Assembly (NCBI GenBank): GCA_038230955.1
Contig: JBBRMG010000001.1
Location: 58,750-122,749 of the forward strand
Direction of reading: 5' to 3'
From: JBBRMG01 sp038230955
GTDB taxonomy: Bacteria; Patescibacteriota; Doudnabacteria; UBA920
DNA length: 64,000 nt
Below the pieces are notes generated by a model. The model was given only the letters and a program-made list of their open reading frames with translations, had not been told where the DNA came from and ran no database searches. Of this stretch, positions 34,321-42,991 are shown in pieces. Position numbers and translations under genes: made by a program. Numbering within the stretch: the first letter of the stretch is position 1; each line of letters opens with the position of its first letter.

Positions 34321-34354
34321 TTAAAAATTCTGACCGGTTTTTTTCCGGCCAGAA
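34321..34354 (-). promoter_or_regulatory. Terminator-like hairpin in the helicase leader
   Basis: On the minus strand, TTCTGGCCGG, an A7 loop and CCGGTCAGAA form ten continuous pairs (one G-T), followed by TTTTT. It lies about 35 nt after the predicted transcription start and 21 nt before the ATG. This is the form of a Rho-independent terminator in a 5' leader. Confidence 0.7.
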
Positions 34355-34392
34355 CTTATGACACAAAAATATAAAACTCAATCAATAACGTG

Positions 34393-34421
34393 ATTATACT
34401 ATGATTGAGCTTTTTTGTCAA
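34393..34421 (-). promoter_or_regulatory. Promoter of the DEAD-box helicase
   Basis: Minus-strand TTGACA (34421-34416), 17-bp spacer, TATAAT (34398-34393), both perfect. It overlaps an inverted repeat CTCAATCA/TGATTGAG (34377-34384 with 34402-34409) that could be an operator, or a terminator given the six T that follow on the plus strand. Confidence 0.8.
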
Positions 34422-34461
34422 TTCAAGGCGTGGTATAATGTAACTAAGTAGTAAATATTCT

Positions 34462-34800
34462 ATGAATAAATCTAAACTTATACCTCACAGTTTGCTCCAT
34501 GCCCTAGGGGTTCTAGGGTATATAGCATTAGTGGCTTTCGTCATGAACTATGCCAACAACGCCATACCGAGAGCATCGGGTATTATAGTAATCATACCCA
34601 TGCTATTATTGCTAGTATTTTCTGCTGCTATTATGGGCGTACTGGTGTTTGGCCGCCCCACTTTTTTATTTATGAACGGCCACAAAAAAGCAGCAATTCA
34701 ATTTTTAATATATACGATGGGATGGTTGCTAGTAATATTAATCATAGCACTCATCTCAGTATTTGTTATTCACAGTGGAGCGCCTTACGGCAACTACTAG
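34462..34800 (+). CDS. Small three-helix membrane protein, unknown
   Basis: A 112-residue integral membrane protein with three hydrophobic segments (LLHALGVLGYIALVAFVM, IIVIIPMLLLLVFSAAIMG and GWLLVILIIALISVFVI). No family recognised. A TATAAT at 34434-34439 provides a likely promoter, about 22 bp before the ATG. Its stop overlaps the stop of the convergent YggT-like gene by 4 bp. Confidence 0.65.
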   Translation: MNKSKLIPHSLLHALGVLGYIALVAFVMNYANNAIPRASGIIVIIPMLLLLVFSAAIMGVLVFGRPTFLFMNGHKKAAIQFLIYTMGWLLVILIIALISVFVIHSGAPYGNY

Positions 34801-35156
34801 GAACGATCTTGGTTGTCCAACTTCACTGCGGCTTCTGGAGTAGAAACTGCTTTACTCATCACGAATAATTTTATAATCCCGTAAGCGACGAGCCAATAAA
34901 ACAACATTGCCAACAAAGTCGTCCATTCAAATATACTACCATCGACTTTTGTCATATTAAACACCGCCAGGAAAGGACGAGCAAATAAATCGCTCAACGC
35001 ATATATAAAACTACTAAAGCCTGCGTTTGGATTAGCCCCCAATAACTTCAGAATAAATCTTAAAGCCAGTAAGACTTCAATAATTCCTAAAATATACCAA
35101 ACTATTTGGGTACCTCGATACAAAGGCTTGGTACGTGGCGATATGCTTGAATCCAT
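34797..35156 (-). CDS. YggT family membrane protein
   Basis: A 119-residue protein with the YggT arrangement: a first membrane segment IVWYILGIIEVLLALRFIL followed by KLLGANPNAGFSSFIYALSDLFARPF, the typical family stretch, then a second segment LLAMLFYWLVAYGIIKLFVM. YggT proteins are found near cell-division and secretion genes and affect osmotic stress in some species; precise role unknown. Confidence 0.78.
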   Translation of the reverse strand: MDSSISPRTKPLYRGTQIVWYILGIIEVLLALRFILKLLGANPNAGFSSFIYALSDLFARPFLAVFNMTKVDGSIFEWTTLLAMLFYWLVAYGIIKLFVMSKAVSTPEAAVKLDNQDRS

Positions 35157-35193
35157 ACAATTGAGTTTAATTATTTTACACCTTAATTATCGC

Positions 35194-36708
35194 TTATTTT
35201 TCTGAAATATTTATGAAATTAGAGGCTGCCCTTAAGCTACTCCGCCTTCCGCCCATGGCTGCGACCCCCGAGGCAATATACGATTCTCCATTGCCAGCGG
35301 CTAAGTCATAGCCTCCTCGCCACCATTGCTCAAATCCAACAAAAGTATTAGTCAGCATAGTGCCATCGAGTTTGAAAGTTTTTAAATTTGGACCGCCGCC
35401 AGTAGCGGGCACAACGATTATTTCTGGCTCTGGGCTACTGCTTTGAACATTGCCAACACTGACGCGCACCCCTAAATTATAATTGCCTTCATAGGCAGAA
35501 AATTCTGCAGTCTTAACGCCACTGGAATTAAATACTCTCATGTCAGGACCGCCGCCTTTTGCCGGGGCAGTAACAATTGCCGCTACGAGAGTCCCCTTTT
35601 GTGAAGTGGCGGCTACGTCCACACCACCATGGAATCCTGGATCATAAGCCATGAACTCTTTCGCTAAAGTGCCGTCTACTTTGAATATGCGAATGTCAGG
35701 ACCGCCGCCTGCCATAGGTGAAGTAATAATTTCCGCTTTGCCGTCACCATCTATGTCAGCGCTAGTGACATTCACGCCGCCATGAAAATTTGGGGCATAA
35801 GCCATGAACTCTTTCACTAAAGTGCCGTCTACTTTGAATATGCGAATGTGCGGTCCGCCGCCCGCACCAGCTGCGGTAATGATTTCTGCTTTGCCGTCAC
35901 CATCTACATCTCCCAACGCTACATCTACCCCACCGGGGAAATTGCTATCGTAAGCGTAAAACGAAGATAGAGCCGTACCATCTTTTTTGAATGTCCGCAC
36001 AAGTGGGCCACCTCCCGGCCCAGCGCCGGTAACTAACTGGTCTGCGACACTTCCATCAATACTTCCCACAGCTACTGTCATGCCGCCACGAAAATCACCG
36101 TAAGGCAAAATTTCTTTTGGTAATGCCGGACGAACACTAGCCGGAGCCACAATGTGTGGGGCTTCCTTCAAACTCATAAAAGGATCCATGGCTGTATTGT
36201 CCGGAGCGCGAATTTCAAAATGCAAGTGTGGGGCAGTGCTTTCGGCATCTCCACTGTCCCCCATCCAACCAATTAATTGTCCTTTTATTACTGGGGCACC
36301 GGAAATCATATCAGGGGCGTATGCGAAAAAGCCATCACCCTTACCATCATCAGTTCCCGGGTTATCATTATTTATATGTAAATAGTTATATCTGTACCCT
36401 TCAGCATCGCGCAAACCAATACTATAACCCCATATTCCTTCCGGATAGTTAACATAAGCAACAGTACCGTCGACCGTTGCAACAAGAGGCATTAGTTTTT
36501 TACCCATCAAATCATTCCCTTCGTGGGTATGGCCGACACGGGGGGCACCAAAGTCATCACTGTAACTAACTGCTCCAATGACTGGGAAAGTTATTGTGCG
36601 CAAAATGGATAACTGAGCTTGGGCCACATGCGGACTGGAAATTAACGACAGAATTAAGCTGAACAATATAATAAGATACAACGATTTTGGCCGTTTCTGT
36701 TTCAACAT
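35194..36708 (-). CDS. Secreted M23 peptidase with FG-GAP/VCBS-like repeats
   Basis: A 504-residue exported protein. A signal peptide (LYLIILFSLILSLISSPHVAQA, about residues 10-31) leads into an M23 domain (GHTHEGNDLMG, then HLHFEI) with zinc ligands. From about residue 200 come five or so repeats with Asp-rich loops of the type DVDGDGKAEIITAAGAGGGP, each with GG[PR]xxRxF, giving a probable calcium-binding beta-propeller. The repeats are nearly identical over stretches at 35640-35930. It may anchor a cell-wall hydrolase to a surface or host glycan; this is inference. Confidence 0.87.
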   Translation of the reverse strand: MLKQKRPKSLYLIILFSLILSLISSPHVAQAQLSILRTITFPVIGAVSYSDDFGAPRVGHTHEGNDLMGKKLMPLVATVDGTVAYVNYPEGIWGYSIGLRDAEGYRYNYLHINNDNPGTDDGKGDGFFAYAPDMISGAPVIKGQLIGWMGDSGDAESTAPHLHFEIRAPDNTAMDPFMSLKEAPHIVAPASVRPALPKEILPYGDFRGGMTVAVGSIDGSVADQLVTGAGPGGGPLVRTFKKDGTALSSFYAYDSNFPGGVDVALGDVDGDGKAEIITAAGAGGGPHIRIFKVDGTLVKEFMAYAPNFHGGVNVTSADIDGDGKAEIITSPMAGGGPDIRIFKVDGTLAKEFMAYDPGFHGGVDVAATSQKGTLVAAIVTAPAKGGGPDMRVFNSSGVKTAEFSAYEGNYNLGVRVSVGNVQSSSPEPEIIVVPATGGGPNLKTFKLDGTMLTNTFVGFEQWWRGGYDLAAGNGESYIASGVAAMGGRRSSLRAASNFINISEK

Positions 36709-36786
36709 GAAGAAAATTTAATACTCTGTATAGTATATACCATGTGGATGATTTTTTTGTTATAATCAACTAGAAAGGACTTATAC

Positions 36787-37203
36787 ATGGACAATGGGGA
36801 CACAAAAGAGACTAAAAAGAATAACCGTTGGGTCCGTTTTATTATTATATTGGTACTGTTCACAGCTTATCAAACCCTGGCTTCATACATTCCGGCTGGG
36901 TCTATAAGGACTAGCGCATTAATTATTATTTCATCTATTGTAATACTGGCTGTGGGTTTTCTGTTCGGCAGAGTCTTAGCCCAACGAAATATATGGAAAA
37001 TGATTTTAGAAATAAGTGCCGCTGGGATAATTGGCCATTTCTTATACGAATACACTTTTCTCGGCGGCCACGCCCACGCTACTATAATGTCTATTAGTGA
37101 CGTTTTTTATAACACCGGCGCAATAAACGAGGGAGCTTACGTTACTGCCTTAATGCTATTTGGTGGTTTTATCGGATACGCTTCCCGCAAGGACTTCGCG
37201 TGA
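36787..37203 (+). CDS. Hypothetical membrane protein
   Basis: A 138-residue protein with four predicted membrane segments (FIIILVLFTAYQTLASYI, TSALIIISSIVILAVGFLFG, ILEISAAGIIGHFLYEY, and a C-terminal one ending GGFIGYASRKDFA). No known family. TATAAT at 36761 and AAAGGA eight bases before the ATG give a good promoter and ribosome binding site. Its TGA overlaps the ATG of the next gene (ATGA type overlap), so the two are co-translated. Confidence 0.65.
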   Translation: MDNGDTKETKKNNRWVRFIIILVLFTAYQTLASYIPAGSIRTSALIIISSIVILAVGFLFGRVLAQRNIWKMILEISAAGIIGHFLYEYTFLGGHAHATIMSISDVFYNTGAINEGAYVTALMLFGGFIGYASRKDFA

Positions 37204-37958
37204 AAATCACTTGGGGTGGTCACTCTACCACACTAATACAAATTGGTGACCACAAAATATTAACCGATCCGAATTTAGCGACTCGGTTATTTTTCTTAAA
37301 ACGACACAGTCTACCTGGGCTGACAGACCATGATATATCTGGCGTTACTAAAGTTGTAGTATCTCATGCTCACTTAGACCACATGGACAAAGCAACCATG
37401 CGACGCCTGCCTAAGTCGGCAGAGTTTGTTGTACGCGGGAAAATTGCTGACATTCCTCGCTCTCTAAACTTTACCACTCACGCTATGGAATTATGGGAAA
37501 GTCAAAAGCACGATGATCTAACAATTACTTGTTTACCAGTAAAGCATTTAAGCGGTCGTTGGTTGCTCGATTTTTGGAAATACTTGCCAGCTAGTTACAT
37601 GATTGAGCATGGCGGCAAAACAATTTATTTTGGCGGCGACACCGCATACACAGATCATTTCAAACAAATTACCGAACGGTTTCCTAAAATAGATATAGCA
37701 ATTCTGCCCATAGGGGCGTACGAACCTCGGGTGTTAATGCAGCCTACTCACGTCGATCCATACCAAGCAGTGCAAGCGTTTATAGATTTAAATGCTGAAG
37801 TACTGATACCCATCCACTGGGGCACATTTAAATTATCGCGTGAGCCCTTCGATGCCCCACCCAAAGTGCTCATGGCAGCCGCAAAAGCGGCTGGAGTTGC
37901 GGATAGAATTCGTGTATTGTTACCGGGCGAAAATTATGAAGATAACCGTCTCTATTAA
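37200..37958 (+). CDS. UlaG-like metallo-beta-lactamase fold hydrolase
   Basis: A 252-residue MBL-fold protein. The opening MKITWGGHSTTLIQIGDHKI is typical of the UlaG/UPF0173 group. The metal motif is HAHLDH, followed by Asp in FGGDTAYTDHF and His in LIPIHWGTF. This group includes N-acyl phosphatidylethanolamine phospholipase D and lactonase-like enzymes. It starts within the stop of the membrane gene upstream and ends 10 bp before a phospholipase-D-type gene, so phospholipid metabolism is a reasonable guess from both family and neighbour. Confidence 0.85.
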   Translation: MKITWGGHSTTLIQIGDHKILTDPNLATRLFFLKRHSLPGLTDHDISGVTKVVVSHAHLDHMDKATMRRLPKSAEFVVRGKIADIPRSLNFTTHAMELWESQKHDDLTITCLPVKHLSGRWLLDFWKYLPASYMIEHGGKTIYFGGDTAYTDHFKQITERFPKIDIAILPIGAYEPRVLMQPTHVDPYQAVQAFIDLNAEVLIPIHWGTFKLSREPFDAPPKVLMAAAKAAGVADRIRVLLPGENYEDNRLY

Positions 37959-37968
37959 ATAAGCACAA

Positions 37969-39303
37969 ATGAAATCTAGCAAGATCTTGAAAGAATTATC
38001 GCAAGCATGGAAAAAATACTCTTGGTGGCAATGGCTACTTTTCTGCATAGGCTTTATCGCCATACTTAGCGTTATCGGTGCGCTCTTTTTAGCCGTTGGA
38101 TCGGAACCTCCTGGAAAATATAACAAAAGCCCTGTTCCATCGGTCAACGATCCTACATTTATATCCTCAATATCCTACGGACTCCATCTCCAAACCGGCA
38201 AAGGCGGTACCGTCACACCTCTAATTAATGGAGATGCTTTTAGAAAATCTTTATTAGAATCATTTGACCAAGCCCATTCTTCTATAAATTTTGATGTCTA
38301 CATTTGGGAAAACGGTGAATTTAGCAAACGAGTGATTGATAAACTGACCGAAAAACAACGCCAAGGCGTAGAAGTACGGGTCCTGTTAGATGCGTATGGC
38401 AGCAAAACCTTTGACGAAAAGGAGCTCCAACCACTTAAAGACGCGGGAGGCAAAGTTGAGAAATTCCGCAGCGTTAAATTTGGACAGCTCACCCGATTCC
38501 TTCACCGTGATCATAGACGCGCCATTGTCATAGATGGTGTCGTTGGCTATACCGGAGGAATGGCCGTTGCAGATAAATGGCTTGGCAATGCTGAGAACAT
38601 CAAGCAGTGGCGTGACGACATGTATAAATTATCTGGGCCACTTGTGCCAACCCTGCAAGGTGATTTCATGGACTTATGGGCCGGCCTGACCGGAGAATTC
38701 CTTGTCGGTGATAAATTTTATCCACCAATTGCATCTGGCGCTCCTAGCTCTTCTCTTCAGTATGTCCATGTTTCTCAAAACCCCAGTCCCGATGTACAAA
38801 TACTACCGGATTTCATTACCGTATCTATTAAAGCCGCTCGCACAAAATTGTATATCGAAACTCCCTACTTTCTTCCTAATGCTCAACTACTCGATGCTAT
38901 TATTGACAGAGCTAAGAACGGAGTTGATGTAAGAATGATATTGCCTAATAAATATAACGATAGCAAATTGGATCGTTGGGCTAGCCATCACTACTACCAA
39001 CAATTATTAGATGCTGGGGTTAAGATATACGAATATCAACCAACATTTAATCATACAAAATTTATGGTGATCGATAGCCAATGGTCAATCATTGGCTCGC
39101 CCAATCTCAATACCCGTTCACGGCGATTGGACCAAGAAAACGCTTTTGGTATACTGGATGCACAACTAGGAGCCACACATGAACAGATATTTCAAAATGA
39201 CATACAGCATGCCCAAGAGATTACTTCAGCAAAATGGCGAGGTCGAACTATTTTTATCCATCCTTTAGAATGGCTTGCACAAATTTTTGGCAAACAGATT
39301 TAG
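37969..39303 (+). CDS. Cardiolipin synthase-like PLD protein
   Basis: A 444-residue protein with one N-terminal membrane segment (WQWLLFCIGFIAILSVIGALF) and two phospholipase D domains. The second HKD motif is canonical: HTKFMVIDSQWSIIGSPNLN. The first reads HRRAIVIDG, with Arg in place of the usual Lys, then GYTGGMAV in place of the usual G-G-x-N-x-x. Cardiolipin synthases condense two phosphatidylglycerols. The Arg change may lower or alter activity. Confidence 0.88.
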   Translation: MKSSKILKELSQAWKKYSWWQWLLFCIGFIAILSVIGALFLAVGSEPPGKYNKSPVPSVNDPTFISSISYGLHLQTGKGGTVTPLINGDAFRKSLLESFDQAHSSINFDVYIWENGEFSKRVIDKLTEKQRQGVEVRVLLDAYGSKTFDEKELQPLKDAGGKVEKFRSVKFGQLTRFLHRDHRRAIVIDGVVGYTGGMAVADKWLGNAENIKQWRDDMYKLSGPLVPTLQGDFMDLWAGLTGEFLVGDKFYPPIASGAPSSSLQYVHVSQNPSPDVQILPDFITVSIKAARTKLYIETPYFLPNAQLLDAIIDRAKNGVDVRMILPNKYNDSKLDRWASHHYYQQLLDAGVKIYEYQPTFNHTKFMVIDSQWSIIGSPNLNTRSRRLDQENAFGILDAQLGATHEQIFQNDIQHAQEITSAKWRGRTIFIHPLEWLAQIFGKQI

Positions 39304-39447
39304 CGTCTTAAACAACGATTATGGCCGTGAAGGCTAATTGACCGAAACCCCAATAAAGGCTACAATACATTCGCATCTGACACAGCAGATGCAATATTTT
39401 CCTACCTTTGCTCTGTGTAGGAATTTTTGTTTGAGTCATTCTAACAT

Positions 39448-39524
39448 GGTGCCCGTAGCTCAGTCGGTAGAGCATTCGCCTGTGGCGCGAAATGTCGCGG
39501 GTTCGAGCCCCGTCGGGCACCCCA
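39448..39524 (+). tRNA. tRNA-His (anticodon GTG)
   Basis: 77 nt including the extra G at -1 (39448) opposite discriminator C73 (39521), the hallmark of histidine tRNAs. Acceptor GTGCCCG/CGGGCAC; anticodon loop CTGTGGC; T-loop TTCGAGC; CCA encoded. Confidence 0.96.
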
Positions 39525-39528
39525 ACAA

Positions 39529-39558
39529 AAAGCATCTCGCTATCCGAGGTGTTTTTTG
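39529..39558 (+). terminator. Terminator of tRNA-His
   Basis: CATCTCG/CGAGGTG (39533-39539 with 39545-39551, one G-T) with a 5-nt loop, followed by six T, starting 9 bp past the CCA end. Confidence 0.8.
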
Positions 39559-39588
39559 TTAACTGTTTAGAGTACAATAAACACACAT

Positions 39589-40683
39589 ATGAAGAAAGTC
39601 TTGTTGCTTATTATCATACTAATAATCCTCGACCTGAGTGCCTATCTTTTGGTAATGGCAAAACACAAACCTCCTGTGACAGCCATAACTAAGCCTCGAC
39701 CTATAGCCACATCATTACCGTCCGTTACCCTGCCTCTGCCCAAACCTAAACCGCCTGTAGAAGATTTGAGTGGAAAGCAAATTATTGTGTTCGGTTTTGA
39801 CGGTTCCAAGTCTTTGAATATGTGGCAGGAGAGCTTAGACTTTAGCCAACAAATGATTGCGCAAAATAAACCGGTCTACTTCACCTATTTTGTCAGTGGC
39901 GTATATTTATTAACTTATGAAAACCGGCTTTTATATCATCCACCAAAAGCACCTGCAGGCACCTCCCCTATCGGGTTTGCCGATAATAACGATGACCTGG
40001 TAAAAAGAATAAATTATATTAACCGGGCAGTGGCAGAAGGGCATGAAATTGGCTCGCACCTTAATGGTCACTTCGATGGCACCACGTGGTCGAGCGAAGA
40101 TTGGCAGCAAGAATTTAGCCAGTTCAGCCAGCTCTACTCGAATGTTAATACTAATAATAATATTCCGGAAAGCCAGGCAAAATTGAATATTGATATTCAC
40201 GCCATCACCGGTTTCCGCGCGCCGGACTTAGGCAGAAATCAATACCTTTGGCCAATCCTAAAGAGCTTTGGTTACGATTACGATACTAGCACAGTGGGAA
40301 CATTAGGTGCTTGGCCAACCAAAGAAGATGGGTTATGGAAATTCGCGATTCCCCAAATCAAATTTGCAAATACTAATTCTAGACTTCTTTCTATGGATTA
40401 CAACTTTTATATTAAGCAGACTAAGGCCAAGGATATCCTGAAAGCCGGCACTCCGGATTGGGAAAAAGCTAAGGATGAAGTTTACCAATCTTACACCAAC
40501 TATTTTGATAATAACTATTCGACAACCAAAGCCCCGGTTTTTATAGCCCATCATTTTTCAAAATGGAACGACGGAGTATATTGGGAAGCACTCAAACAAT
40601 TCGCCGAAAATAAGTGCGGGCAGGTTGATGTGCGGTGCATCACCTTCCGAACGCTGGCAGATTACTTAAATGTAAAACCCTAA
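39589..40683 (+). CDS. Membrane-anchored polysaccharide deacetylase-like protein
   Basis: A 364-residue protein with an N-terminal membrane segment (LLLIIILIILDLSAYLLVM), a Pro-rich linker and a NodB-type barrel. GFDGSKS holds the first Asp, HEIGSHLNGHFDG gives the metal-binding HxxxH, and GFRAPDLG is the RxPxG-like loop. It resembles DUF2194-type divergent deacetylases. Substrate may be peptidoglycan or surface glycan. It follows the tRNA-His terminator; a TACAAT 12-16 bp upstream may be its -10. Confidence 0.78.
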   Translation: MKKVLLLIIILIILDLSAYLLVMAKHKPPVTAITKPRPIATSLPSVTLPLPKPKPPVEDLSGKQIIVFGFDGSKSLNMWQESLDFSQQMIAQNKPVYFTYFVSGVYLLTYENRLLYHPPKAPAGTSPIGFADNNDDLVKRINYINRAVAEGHEIGSHLNGHFDGTTWSSEDWQQEFSQFSQLYSNVNTNNNIPESQAKLNIDIHAITGFRAPDLGRNQYLWPILKSFGYDYDTSTVGTLGAWPTKEDGLWKFAIPQIKFANTNSRLLSMDYNFYIKQTKAKDILKAGTPDWEKAKDEVYQSYTNYFDNNYSTTKAPVFIAHHFSKWNDGVYWEALKQFAENKCGQVDVRCITFRTLADYLNVKP

Positions 40684-40733
40684 TATTAGACACTCAGTCG
40701 CCACGTCTTCCACTATGCGACCTCAATAAAAAG

Positions 40734-40766
40734 AAAACGGGCACAATGTATGCGTCCGTTTTATCA
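40734..40766. terminator. Bidirectional terminator
   Basis: AAAACGG/CCGTTTT (40734-40740 with 40756-40762) between the convergent deacetylase gene and the 40787-41266 gene, with A and T flanks on the two sides. Confidence 0.65.
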
Positions 40767-40786
40767 CGACTAGGTCGTGTTTAAAT

Positions 40787-41266
40787 TTATTTTGGAACCA
40801 ATTCGCTTCTCACTTTGATTAGCACATTTTCCATGGCTGCATCTAAATCAGATCGACTGATCAAGCTGTCCTTCTTGAAATGTTTAGACTGTTCAATTCT
40901 GCTCAATGATATGTGATGAGCATGCACCGAACCAACAACTGTGCACACTATGTACCACACTTTGAGCCAGATATTGTCATAATGCGCTACTACGGCAGTG
41001 AGCACAAAGATGTAAAATCCATTACTACCAATGGCCGCGATAGCATGGAACTTTAAGTTAGCTGACTGCCTTGCCCGACTGACTATGGTAAAACTGGCAT
41101 TCTGACACAGCAACAGCAAGGTTATTTCGGCCATTTCCAATTGACCTAAACCTGAAATTACTCCCATAGGCAGTGCGGCCAACACCATTATAATCTCCGG
41201 CCAAAACCACAGCCATCTGTTAAATTTATGCCAAAATTTCTCCGATTGAACTGACACTTGTTCCAT
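40787..41266 (-). CDS. Hypothetical membrane protein
   Basis: A 159-residue protein with four predicted membrane segments between residues 18 and 115 (WFWPEIIMVLAALPMGVISG is the first) and charged ends. No family recognised. A ribosome binding site AGGAGG lies just upstream (GACAGGAGGATAAAA). Its promoter is arranged back to back with that of the Fe-S nuclease gene. Confidence 0.65.
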   Translation of the reverse strand: MEQVSVQSEKFWHKFNRWLWFWPEIIMVLAALPMGVISGLGQLEMAEITLLLLCQNASFTIVSRARQSANLKFHAIAAIGSNGFYIFVLTAVVAHYDNIWLKVWYIVCTVVGSVHAHHISLSRIEQSKHFKKDSLISRSDLDAAMENVLIKVRSELVPK

Positions 41267-41323
41267 TTTTATCCTCCTGTCGTTTCTGCACTGACTTCAA
41301 ATAATTACCGAAGTAATCTTGAA

Positions 41324-41392
41324 ATACTATCTTAACATTGCTACTTTGTCAATCATCGGACCCTTGACAAACAGTCCTCAAATTGATACGTT
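41324..41392. promoter_or_regulatory. Divergent promoters, 41.3-41.4 kb
   Basis: Minus strand: TTGACA (41352-41347), 17 bp, TAGTAT (41329-41324), for the membrane protein gene. Plus strand: TTGACA (41364-41369), 17 bp, TACGTT (41387-41392), for the Fe-S nuclease gene. Both -35 hexamers are perfect; they lie 11 bp apart. Confidence 0.65.
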
Positions 41393-41398
41393 TACTCG

Positions 41399-41425
41399 AA
41401 ATGTCAGTGCATTTTACTGACATTT
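41399..41425 (+). promoter_or_regulatory. Hairpin in the nuclease leader
   Basis: AAATGTCAGT/ACTGACATTT, ten perfect pairs around a 7-nt loop, at the predicted start of the nuclease transcript and 25 bp before the ATG. It may be an operator or a leader structure; T-rich sequence follows but is interrupted by A. Confidence 0.6.
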
Positions 41426-41450
41426 TATATACATTTTGTTTGGAGGAAAT

Positions 41451-42878
41451 ATGAGTATTGGAATTAATGCAGTTGTACCAAACCACACCAGCGTAAGCGC
41501 GCTGCGTGACGCAATGAGATGTTTCTATTTGTACGCCGCGACTCGGGTATTCCGCGGACTTCCTCCAGTCAAATTGATGGAGAATGTTGCTTACGGGATT
41601 ATTATCCACTCTGAAATTGACACCTTGGGAAAAGCCTGCTGGGCTGAGATTAGGAAAACTAACAAGCCCATCAAATCAACAGACTTCCAGGGTATCATTA
41701 ACACCGCAGTGAACAAAATTGCGCGCACTTTAGGCAAAAGTCAAGGTCCCCGGACCATCAAAGGACAAATTCAAGAAATCCAGTGGTTCGATGATGGTAA
41801 ACCGATTGCGGAAAAAATTCAATCGTATCAAGGCCGACTCTATAATGCTTTGCACGCATTGCGATTACAATTTACTGAGCCATTGCCATTCGTAAATTTG
41901 GAATTTGAAAAATCATTCACAATTCCTTTGCAATTGGGTGATTGGCAGTGGGTAGCCGAAGGTCGCATTGATATTTTAGAATTTCTGCCCGATGGATACA
42001 CTATTGGCGATTACAAAAGCGGGGTTGTGACTAAGCTTTATGACAACTATGTTCACAGCGTAGAAGACATTCAGTTCACTATGTATTCCGAGGTAATGAC
42101 TCGAGAAATTGGATCTAAACCCGAAGCCATGTTTGTTCAACCGTTGGACTTCTCATCAGACTTTCTCAAACGAGAAGGTTCAAAAGCCCTAAGCCGTTTG
42201 CGCAAGTCTTTACCCCAAAGAGCAAACTTGCATTTTAAAGAGGTGACCTTATTGGCAAAAGATGTGCACGACGTAATTACTAGCGTGGTTCATCCTGATA
42301 AGTTTACTACGGCGGAACGACTGGTCTGGCAAGGAGTGTCAGCATTTGGACAAATGGACCCAAGCTTTGCCGAAAGCATTCAACAAAGACGGTTTATACC
42401 AACTCCCACGGAAGGATGCAAAAATTCTTGCATGCATCATTCTTTATGCAAACGAGAAAATCCGGACATTTGGGAACGTTATGAGGCCAACCGGCAAGTC
42501 CCTAAACTTGGGGTCAAACCGGTGGCAATAAAACCTCTGCCGATAGCTGAACAATCAGTTAAAATGCCATTACTCGAAGGGATTGGTGGAATAACATACA
42601 AAGTCGGTCAAAACCTACCTAAGGTCGACCAACTAAGTCGCAAAGCTTGGTTAAGTACCGGCCAATTCATTAGCCGAGGCTTGGTCAAAATTACCGGCTT
42701 CGGGGTAATATACTCCATCTTAGAAGTTGCCGGATGCGAATGTTACATAAAAAAAATCGTGCCAAGATGGTTATTTCGGTACTTGGATCCGACATACGAT
42801 CCCAAGCGAGAACATTTCGGGCATCTCTGCAACATCGACGGTTGCAAATTCCAAAACAAATCTTGCGCTTGTTCGTAA
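41451..42878 (+). CDS. PD-(D/E)XK nuclease with a Cas4/AddB-type Fe-S cluster
   Basis: A 475-residue protein from the ATG at 41451 (GGAGG five bases upstream). RecB-like nuclease residues are GRID (D174), GDYKSG (D187, K189) and QFTMY (Q208-Y212, the QxxxY motif). A Cys in the N-terminal part (C24) and three in CKNSCMHHSLC (C323, C327, C333) reproduce the 4Fe-4S arrangement of AddB and Cas4. No helicase domain, and no cas gene nearby. A C-terminal extension ends in a second Cys-rich segment (GCKFQNKSCACS). Probably a DNA end-processing or defence nuclease. Confidence 0.82.
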   Translation: MSIGINAVVPNHTSVSALRDAMRCFYLYAATRVFRGLPPVKLMENVAYGIIIHSEIDTLGKACWAEIRKTNKPIKSTDFQGIINTAVNKIARTLGKSQGPRTIKGQIQEIQWFDDGKPIAEKIQSYQGRLYNALHALRLQFTEPLPFVNLEFEKSFTIPLQLGDWQWVAEGRIDILEFLPDGYTIGDYKSGVVTKLYDNYVHSVEDIQFTMYSEVMTREIGSKPEAMFVQPLDFSSDFLKREGSKALSRLRKSLPQRANLHFKEVTLLAKDVHDVITSVVHPDKFTTAERLVWQGVSAFGQMDPSFAESIQQRRFIPTPTEGCKNSCMHHSLCKRENPDIWERYEANRQVPKLGVKPVAIKPLPIAEQSVKMPLLEGIGGITYKVGQNLPKVDQLSRKAWLSTGQFISRGLVKITGFGVIYSILEVAGCECYIKKIVPRWLFRYLDPTYDPKREHFGHLCNIDGCKFQNKSCACS

Positions 42879-42894
42879 GATTATTCATAAACAT

Positions 42895-42921
42895 AGACCT
42901 TGCCCACAAGGTCTTTTTTTT
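42895..42921 (+). terminator. Terminator of the Fe-S nuclease gene
   Basis: AGACCTT/AAGGTCT (42895-42901 with 42908-42914), 6-nt loop, followed by a run of T. It lies 17 bp past the stop. Confidence 0.85.
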
Positions 42922-42951
42922 ATATATCTAAACTTAAAAGAAAATAATAAA

Positions 42952-42977
42952 AAATGCCTCCCAAAGTGGGAGGCATT
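42952..42977 (-). terminator. Terminator of the 29-aa gene and upstream operon
   Basis: AAATGCCTCCC/GGGAGGCATTT, 11 perfect pairs with a 5-nt loop and T-rich sequence beyond it on the minus strand. It lies 15 bp past the stop of the 42992-43081 gene. Confidence 0.8.
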
Positions 42978-42991
42978 TCGATAGCACCTAT

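Noticed and set aside
35194..36708. Possible second DGR target because of near-identical repeats
   Set aside because: Repeat differences are not restricted to adenines, no TR matches it, and the repeats are ordinary FG-GAP-like blades.
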